Source: Deltaproteobacteria bacterium
GTDB taxonomy: Bacteria > Desulfobacterota > DSM-4660 > Desulfatiglandales > HGW-15
NCBI GenBank assembly: GCA_020342025.1
Contig: CP070840.1
Coordinates: 1,042,171-1,047,685, forward strand
Direction of reading: 5' to 3'
Length of the DNA stretch: 5,515 bases
Shown: piece after piece, positions 1 to 5,515 of the stretch
Layout of the letters: every line of letters starts with the position of its first letter
Position numbering within the stretch: position 1 is the stretch's first letter
Program-made: the position numbers and the translations under genes
Notes under the pieces: generated by a model
What the model was told of the DNA's origin: nothing
Seen by the model: only the letters and a program-made list of their open reading frames with translations
Database searches by the model: none

Positions 1-980
1 ATAGTCGACCAGAGGGCCAGCAAGAAGGCCACGAAACCGATGAGCACATTCTGCGCCATTTTGACGATGGCGGCGACCTTGTAGGCCGCATCTCCGCCGA
101 TGATCCCACCGGCGGCCACGACGGCCCCCGTATTGTCGATGACGCCACCCACCCACGCGCCGGCCCAGTTGTTGGGAAGTTTGAGCCATATGGCAATAGG
201 GGGCATGACAATGATGAGGACCACGGCACAGACCAGGACCCATGCGATCATGTAACTCACTTCCTTCTTGTCTCCCTGGATGGCACCGCCGGCGGCAATG
301 GTGGCTGAAACGCCGCAGATGGAGTTGGCCGTAGCGATGATGCTACTGAACCGTTCGGATACCTGAAATTTTCGGCAGACCCAGTAGGTCATGAACCAGA
401 CCGCTGTGGCCACCAGGAGGGCCTGGACCAGGCCCATAACGCCACCCCTCAGGAGATCTGAGAAAAAGATACCCGCTCCCATGGCGACCAGACCGATTTT
501 GATAAAGAACTCGGTCTGGCCGGCGGCTTTCAGGAACTTGGGCACCTTGAAGATGTTGCTGATAATAAGGCCAAATGCGAGCGCAAAAATGACATACTCT
601 ATTCCCCACTTTTTGAGGAACTTTTGGTTGGCTAAGATCATGGAGATATAGGCCAATATAAAGATGACAATATAACCGGGAATATAGCGCTTGAGGTCCA
701 ATTTCATGAACGCGCCCCCGATCATGGTGAGGACTCCGGTGAAGACCAATAGACCCAGGGCCGCCCACACGGTCGCGCCACCTTTAGGGAAAATGGCGGC
801 AAAGGTCGTCCATTTACTTCCAATTTTTGGACCATGGGGCAGCAGGCCGACGACCCATTTGCCGGCTGAGACCTCATTCAAGCCGATCATGGCCAGCAGC
901 AAAAGAAACCAGCCGATCCAGCAGGCCCACCAATCCTCCTTTTTCCACAACGAGGACCAATCCATTTTTCCATTACTCAT
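1..980 (-). CDS. UPF0324/YeiH-family putative sulfate exporter, C-terminus cut by window edge
   Basis: This is a polytopic inner-membrane transporter of the UPF0324 (Cons_hypoth698, YeiH-like) family, usually annotated as a putative sulfate exporter; the true substrate is poorly established for the family. The frame gives 326 residues without a stop and runs off the left edge. Family hallmarks seen: a 'WWACWIG' N-terminal block (about 17-23), 'ALAFGLIISN' (133-142), 'KIGLVAMGAGIFFSDLL' (161-177), the signature 'NSICGVSATIAAGGAI' (219-234), 'WVGGVIDNTGAVVAAG' (276-291) and 'VKMAQNVLIG' (306-315). Hydrophobic segments lie near 20-35, 71-90, 101-117, 127-143, 158-176, 180-199, 241-262 and 305-324. 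The ATG at 978-980 follows AAAGGAG with an 11-base spacer and has no better in-frame start upstream. A soluble-looking 41-70 section separates the first two hydrophobic segments. In a sulfate reducer a role in sulfur oxyanion movement is plausible, but that is inference. It is divergent from the antiporter gene. Confidence 0.88.
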   Translation of the reverse strand, partial: MSNGKMDWSSLWKKEDWWACWIGWFLLLLAMIGLNEVSAGKWVVGLLPHGPKIGSKWTTFAAIFPKGGATVWAALGLLVFTGVLTMIGGAFMKLDLKRYIPGYIVIFILAYISMILANQKFLKKWGIEYVIFALAFGLIISNIFKVPKFLKAAGQTEFFIKIGLVAMGAGIFFSDLLRGGVMGLVQALLVATAVWFMTYWVCRKFQVSERFSSIIATANSICGVSATIAAGGAIQGDKKEVSYMIAWVLVCAVVLIIVMPPIAIWLKLPNNWAGAWVGGVIDNTGAVVAAGGIIGGDAAYKVAAIVKMAQNVLIGFVAFLLALWST

Positions 981-990
981 GGCGTAACAC

Positions 991-997
991 GCTCCTT
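991..997 (-). promoter_or_regulatory. Ribosome binding site of the sulfate-exporter-like gene
   Basis: On the minus strand AAAGGAG precedes the ATG at 980 by about 11 bases. The spacing is slightly long but acceptable, and this site decides the start. Confidence 0.6.
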
Positions 998-1053
998 TCA
1001 ATTAATTTGGAAGTTATGGGAAAAGCTATATGGCCTAGAGGGAACCCCCTTTT

Positions 1054-1091
1054 AAAGAAGCATTCACTGCATTTCCCAGAAATGCTTCTTT
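1054..1091. terminator. Terminator-like hairpin in the exporter leader
   Basis: A perfect 11-bp inverted repeat pairs AAAGAAGCATT (1054-1064) with AATGCTTCTTT (1081-1091) around a 16-base loop. Read on the plus strand it is followed by further T's, so it resembles a Rho-independent terminator, although the stem is AT-rich. Read on the minus strand it lies about 75 bases upstream of the exporter ATG, where it could act as a leader hairpin or attenuator. No gene reads into it from the left on the plus strand, so the leader role is as likely as termination. Confidence 0.35.
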
Positions 1092-1118
1092 TTCCCTCTT
1101 ATTACGAAAAGCAGGGAT

Positions 1119-1148
1119 TCACCTCCTTTCATTCTGGAAGTTTTTCAT
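1119..1148 (-). other. Nine-codon open frame ending in a perfect Shine-Dalgarno sequence
   Basis: On the minus strand a tiny frame MKNFQNERR ends with its TGA inside GAAAGGAGGTGA (1119-1130). That 12-mer is fully complementary to the bacterial 16S rRNA 3' end, but no ATG follows at a usable distance. The mini-frame has no good ribosome binding site of its own. It could be a leader peptide or ribosome standby site for the exporter gene about 140 bases downstream, the remnant of a lost gene, or chance. Confidence 0.2.
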
Positions 1149-1185
1149 ATGAAGGAGTGATAAATTGCCTTCTCCTACACAATTT

Positions 1186-1214
1186 ATTACAAAAAATCAA
1201 GAAAAATATAGCAA
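1186..1214 (-). promoter_or_regulatory. Possible sigma-70 promoter for the exporter-like gene
   Basis: On the minus strand TTGCTA (1209-1214) and TGTAAT (1186-1191) are separated by 17 bases in a very AT-rich block. Both boxes deviate from consensus, so the call is weak. If used, the transcript would start near 1179 and carry a leader of about 200 bases. Confidence 0.25.
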
Positions 1215-1228
1215 AATAGTAAAATTTA

Positions 1229-1345
1229 CCTAAAAGAGACCGAATCGTATAAAAGCTATCGCTACGTGAAGATCTTCACCCTTTTAGGCATTTCGATGAA
1301 ATCCCGGCGGTGCTTCGCCAAAGAACAAGGTGGCCCAAATCCACC
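1229..1345. repeat. Cluster of short inverted repeats
   Basis: Several inverted repeats follow one another. CCTAAAAG (1229-1236) pairs with CTTTTAGG (1281-1288) and encloses a perfect 14-bp palindrome GTGAAGATCTTCAC (1266-1279). Next come ATTTC-GAT-GAAAT (1290-1302), GGCG-GTGCTT-CGCC (1306-1319) and GGTGG-CCCAAAT-CCACC (1329-1345). Individually each is short enough to be chance; together they suggest a structured RNA, a mobile repeat remnant or an operator region. I do not recognise a named element. Confidence 0.4.
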
Positions 1346-1369
1346 CTCTAATTTAGTTATCAGGGCCAT

Positions 1370-1450
1370 GAGTCCTTCGACCTTGCTCAGGACCTTGAGT
1401 CCTTCGACCCTGCTCAGGACCTTGAGCCTGTCGAACGGCCTGTCGAATGG
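1370..1450. repeat. 27-bp tandem repeat plus 12-bp tandem repeat with inverted arms
   Basis: Two head-to-tail 27-bp copies occupy 1370-1396 and 1397-1423, differing at one base. Their core reads CCTTCGACC(T/C)TGCTCAGGA. They are followed by GAGCCTGTCGAA in the opposite sense and by two tandem 12-bp copies, CCTGTCGAA(C/T)GG, at 1427-1438 and 1439-1450. TTCGAC and GCTCA in the second copy can pair with TGAGC and GTCGAA downstream to form a hairpin. The core resembles the CCTTCGAC-x-GCTCAGG intergenic repeats I recall from many environmental bacterial genomes; that link is from memory. Confidence 0.65.
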
Positions 1451-1475
1451 CAGATGATGCCTTGATGATGGATCA

Positions 1476-1503
1476 GGAGGTGGATTATCTCCTTGACACC
1501 TCC
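1476..1503. promoter_or_regulatory. Inverted repeat overlapping the antiporter -35 box
   Basis: GGAGGTG (1476-1482) and CACCTCC (1497-1503) form a perfect 7-bp inverted repeat with a 14-base spacer. Its right arm overlaps the -35 box of the promoter at 1493-1521, where a repressor could act. The operator role is inferred from position only. Confidence 0.3.
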
Positions 1504-1521
1504 GTATCTCTTACCTATTAT
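1493..1521 (+). promoter_or_regulatory. Near-consensus sigma-70 promoter of the antiporter gene
   Basis: A perfect -35 TTGACA (1493-1498), a 17-base spacer and TATTAT (1516-1521) give one of the best sigma-70 matches in the window. Transcription would begin near 1528, leaving about 185 untranslated bases before the antiporter ATG at 1713. Confidence 0.55.
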
Positions 1522-1527
1522 CCCTGC

Positions 1528-1712
1528 GCAAAAAAGTATCAGGCGAGCTTGTCTTTGAGACCTTCTAGACGGACATTTTTTTTGCACACCGTCTCATCGC
1601 CAAAATCTAATGCCAAGTTTCACCTGCTTGCGGACCCCCCTCGACATCCCATTGAACGAGGTTTGATCCGGAGTACGAAGCTTAATTCCACTTTTGTCAG
1701 GAGAGCGAGATT
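1528..1712 (+). other. Predicted long 5' leader of the antiporter mRNA
   Basis: If the promoter at 1493-1521 is used, the leader is about 185 bases. It contains GGCGA (1542-1546) and TGAGAC (1556-1561), which can pair as nested arms with the contiguous GTCTCATCGCC (1591-1601) around a segment carrying an eight-T run (1576-1583). The leader ends with AGGAG (1699-1703), nine bases before the ATG. I could not match it to a known cation riboswitch; the yybP-ykoY motifs I looked for are absent. Confidence 0.3.
1699..1703 (+). promoter_or_regulatory. Ribosome binding site of the antiporter gene
   Basis: AGGAG lies nine bases before the ATG at 1713 and supports that start over internal alternatives. 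Confidence 0.7.
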
Positions 1713-2699
1713 ATGCCGTTACCACTATTGGTGTTGATTTGTGTTGTGGGATTCGTGCTGCTTTATTTTGGTGCGGAATGGCTCGTGAAGGGATCTTCGA
1801 GTCTAGCGCGAAGTCTGGGTGTAACGCCCATTGTTATCGGTTTGACCGTGGTTGCATTTGGGACGTCCGCCCCTGAATTGGTGGTGAGTCTTATTTCCTC
1901 TATCAAGGGGAAGAGTATGATCGCCGTGGGAAACGTGGTGGGCAGCAATATCTGTAACATCGCCCTAGTTCTTGGCTTGGCCGCCCTGTTTCAACCCATT
2001 ACGGCTGATAAGTCCGTTGTCAAACGGGACATTCCCATCATGCTCGCCATATCTGTCTATTTGCTCCTCCTTTCATTCAACTCAAAACTGGGGAGGATCG
2101 AGGGGGCCACATTGTTCATTGGGATCATTCTCTACACCTTTTTCAATTATTATATCGCCATGAGGGCATCGAAAAGGGCATCTGGTGAGGCGACGATGAT
2201 CATAGCCCCCGAGGTGGAAGAGATCGAATATGTGACGTCCAGGCAGAAGCAGATTGTGTTAATTGTGGTGGGAATAATAGGTGTTGTGGGTGGGGCCCAA
2301 ATTGTGGTGGAGTCCGCCGTAAAGATCATGCAGATCCTGGGCGTGAGCGAAAAATTTATCGGACTGACCATCGTAGCCTTTGGGACGTCCCTTCCGGAAC
2401 TGGCCACCTCCGTGGTTGCCGCTCTCAGGAAGGAGATGGACATAAGCATTGGCAATCTGGTGGGCAGCAATGTCTTCAACATCATGAGCGTCCTGGGGGT
2501 GGCTTCGCTGGTCAGACCCATCCCCATTCCAGGCGGATTTATTGAGAGTGGTCTCATCATTGACTACCTTGTCATGATGTTTACCAGTTTTCTGCCCTGG
2601 CTGATGATGAGAAACACGTATACGGTTACACGGAAGGGTGGCTCTATTCTTGTGATCTGCTACGTGGGTTATATTATATATCTTGTTTTAAAGGCATAA
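1713..2699 (+). CDS. YrbG-like calcium/sodium:cation antiporter (CaCA family)
   Basis: This is an inner-membrane cation exchanger of the CaCA superfamily, which typically moves Ca2+ against Na+ or H+. The 328-residue length is usual for prokaryotic members and the gene is complete. The two inverted alpha repeats are plain: 'GLTVVAFGTSAPELVV' (43-58) with 'GNVVGSN' (73-79), and 'GLTIVAFGTSLPELAT' (217-232) with 'GNLVGSN' (247-253). E55 and E229 are the expected ion-coordinating glutamates. N82 and N256 lie 27 residues after each, matching the spacing of partner residues in the archaeal exchanger NCX_Mj as I recall it. Hydrophobic segments alternate through the protein, and a hydrophilic loop (about 151-180) joins the two halves. 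The ATG is chosen for its AGGAG at 1699-1703, nine bases upstream. A sigma-70 promoter lies at 1493-1521. It converges with the oxidoreductase frame. Ion specificity cannot be read from sequence alone. Confidence 0.93.
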   Translation: MPLPLLVLICVVGFVLLYFGAEWLVKGSSSLARSLGVTPIVIGLTVVAFGTSAPELVVSLISSIKGKSMIAVGNVVGSNICNIALVLGLAALFQPITADKSVVKRDIPIMLAISVYLLLLSFNSKLGRIEGATLFIGIILYTFFNYYIAMRASKRASGEATMIIAPEVEEIEYVTSRQKQIVLIVVGIIGVVGGAQIVVESAVKIMQILGVSEKFIGLTIVAFGTSLPELATSVVAALRKEMDISIGNLVGSNVFNIMSVLGVASLVRPIPIPGGFIESGLIIDYLVMMFTSFLPWLMMRNTYTVTRKGGSILVICYVGYIIYLVLKA

Positions 2700-2710
2700 G
2701 GGGCCCCAAG
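2700..2710. other. Convergent stop-to-stop gap with a GGGGCCCC palindrome
   Basis: Only 11 bases separate the antiporter stop (2697-2699) from the oxidoreductase stop (2711-2713). The gap begins with the palindrome GGGGCCCC (2700-2707). No loop or T-run follows in either direction, so I see no ordinary intrinsic terminator. Confidence 0.5.

Positions 2711-5515
<2,805 letters not shown>

Larger units (their letters stand above)
981..1712. other. Long intergenic region between divergent genes
   Basis: These 732 bases hold no protein gene I can support. From left to right they contain: the leader of the exporter-like gene with a terminator-like hairpin and an isolated strong Shine-Dalgarno sequence; an AT-rich block at 1181-1260 (18 G/C of 80 by hand count); several short inverted repeats at 1229-1345; a 27-bp tandem repeat with inverted companions at 1370-1450; a strong sigma-70-like promoter at 1493-1521; and a long leader to the antiporter gene. 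Open frames here either translate the repeats or run into the antiporter gene out of frame. Confidence 0.7.

Noticed and set aside
343..768. Open frame of 141 codons on the minus strand and several plus-strand frames in 391-987
   Set aside because: All lie inside the exporter-like gene in other frames. The exporter frame shows clear UPF0324 motifs and a ribosome site; these frames do not.
1114..1130. Possible remnant of a 16S rRNA 3' end on the plus strand
   Set aside because: Only TCACCTCCTTTC matches, with an extra T just before it relative to GGATCACC. A Shine-Dalgarno sequence on the opposite strand explains it more simply.
827..1219. Plus-strand frame of 130 codons reaching into the AT-rich block
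   Set aside because: Its first part is antisense to the exporter gene and the remainder is low-complexity. It has no recognisable motif and no good ribosome site.
1370..1423. Possible CRISPR array
   Set aside because: There are only two repeat copies, directly abutting with no spacers, and no cas gene nearby.
1266..1457. Plus-strand frame of 63 codons encoding a repeated SPSTLLRTL peptide
   Set aside because: The peptide repeat is simply the translation of the 27-bp DNA repeat, whose length is a multiple of three. There is no ribosome site or family match.
1528..1712. Manganese-sensing yybP-ykoY riboswitch before the cation antiporter
   Set aside because: The conserved motifs I associate with that class are not visible in the leader.
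1447..1737. Plus-strand frame of 96 codons ending inside the antiporter gene
   Set aside because: It covers the strong promoter and overlaps the antiporter start in another frame. Its composition shows no domain or membrane pattern.

Overview
The window looks like a chromosomal piece of an anaerobic bacterium, most likely a sulfate-reducing or syntrophic Desulfobacterota. The visible pyruvate:ferredoxin oxidoreductase portion closely resembles Desulfovibrio-type enzymes as I remember them, and a large UPF0324 'putative sulfate exporter' is nearby. This assignment rests on recall of protein families, not on a search.

Layout: (1) positions 1-980, minus strand, hold a UPF0324/YeiH-family membrane transporter whose C-terminus is cut by the window edge. 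(2) Positions 981-1712 are a 732-base intergenic region between divergent genes, with no convincing protein gene. It holds an AT-rich block, a terminator-like hairpin, an isolated perfect Shine-Dalgarno sequence, a run of short inverted repeats, a 27-bp tandem repeat with inverted companions, and a near-consensus sigma-70 promoter. (3) Positions 1713-2699, plus strand, hold a complete YrbG-type calcium/sodium:cation antiporter with both alpha repeats. (4) After an 11-base stop-to-stop gap, an uninterrupted minus-strand reading frame runs from 2711 past the right edge (934 visible residues).

That last frame is the most notable item. Residues from about 47 to the end are pyruvate:ferredoxin oxidoreductase (NifJ/PFOR), with both ferredoxin-type cluster motifs, the four proximal-cluster cysteines and the thiamine-diphosphate motif. 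The first ~46 visible residues instead match the N-terminal part of a fumarylacetoacetate hydrolase (FAH) family protein. The PFOR N-terminal domain I, roughly its first 290-300 residues, is absent. The switch occurs in frame at an Asn-Tyr pair that fits both families, so it is either a real microhomology-type deletion/fusion or an assembly chimera. An enzyme built this way should not work as a stand-alone PFOR.

The genes do not form an obvious pathway. The exporter and antiporter are divergently transcribed; the antiporter and PFOR are convergent. Each is probably its own transcription unit.
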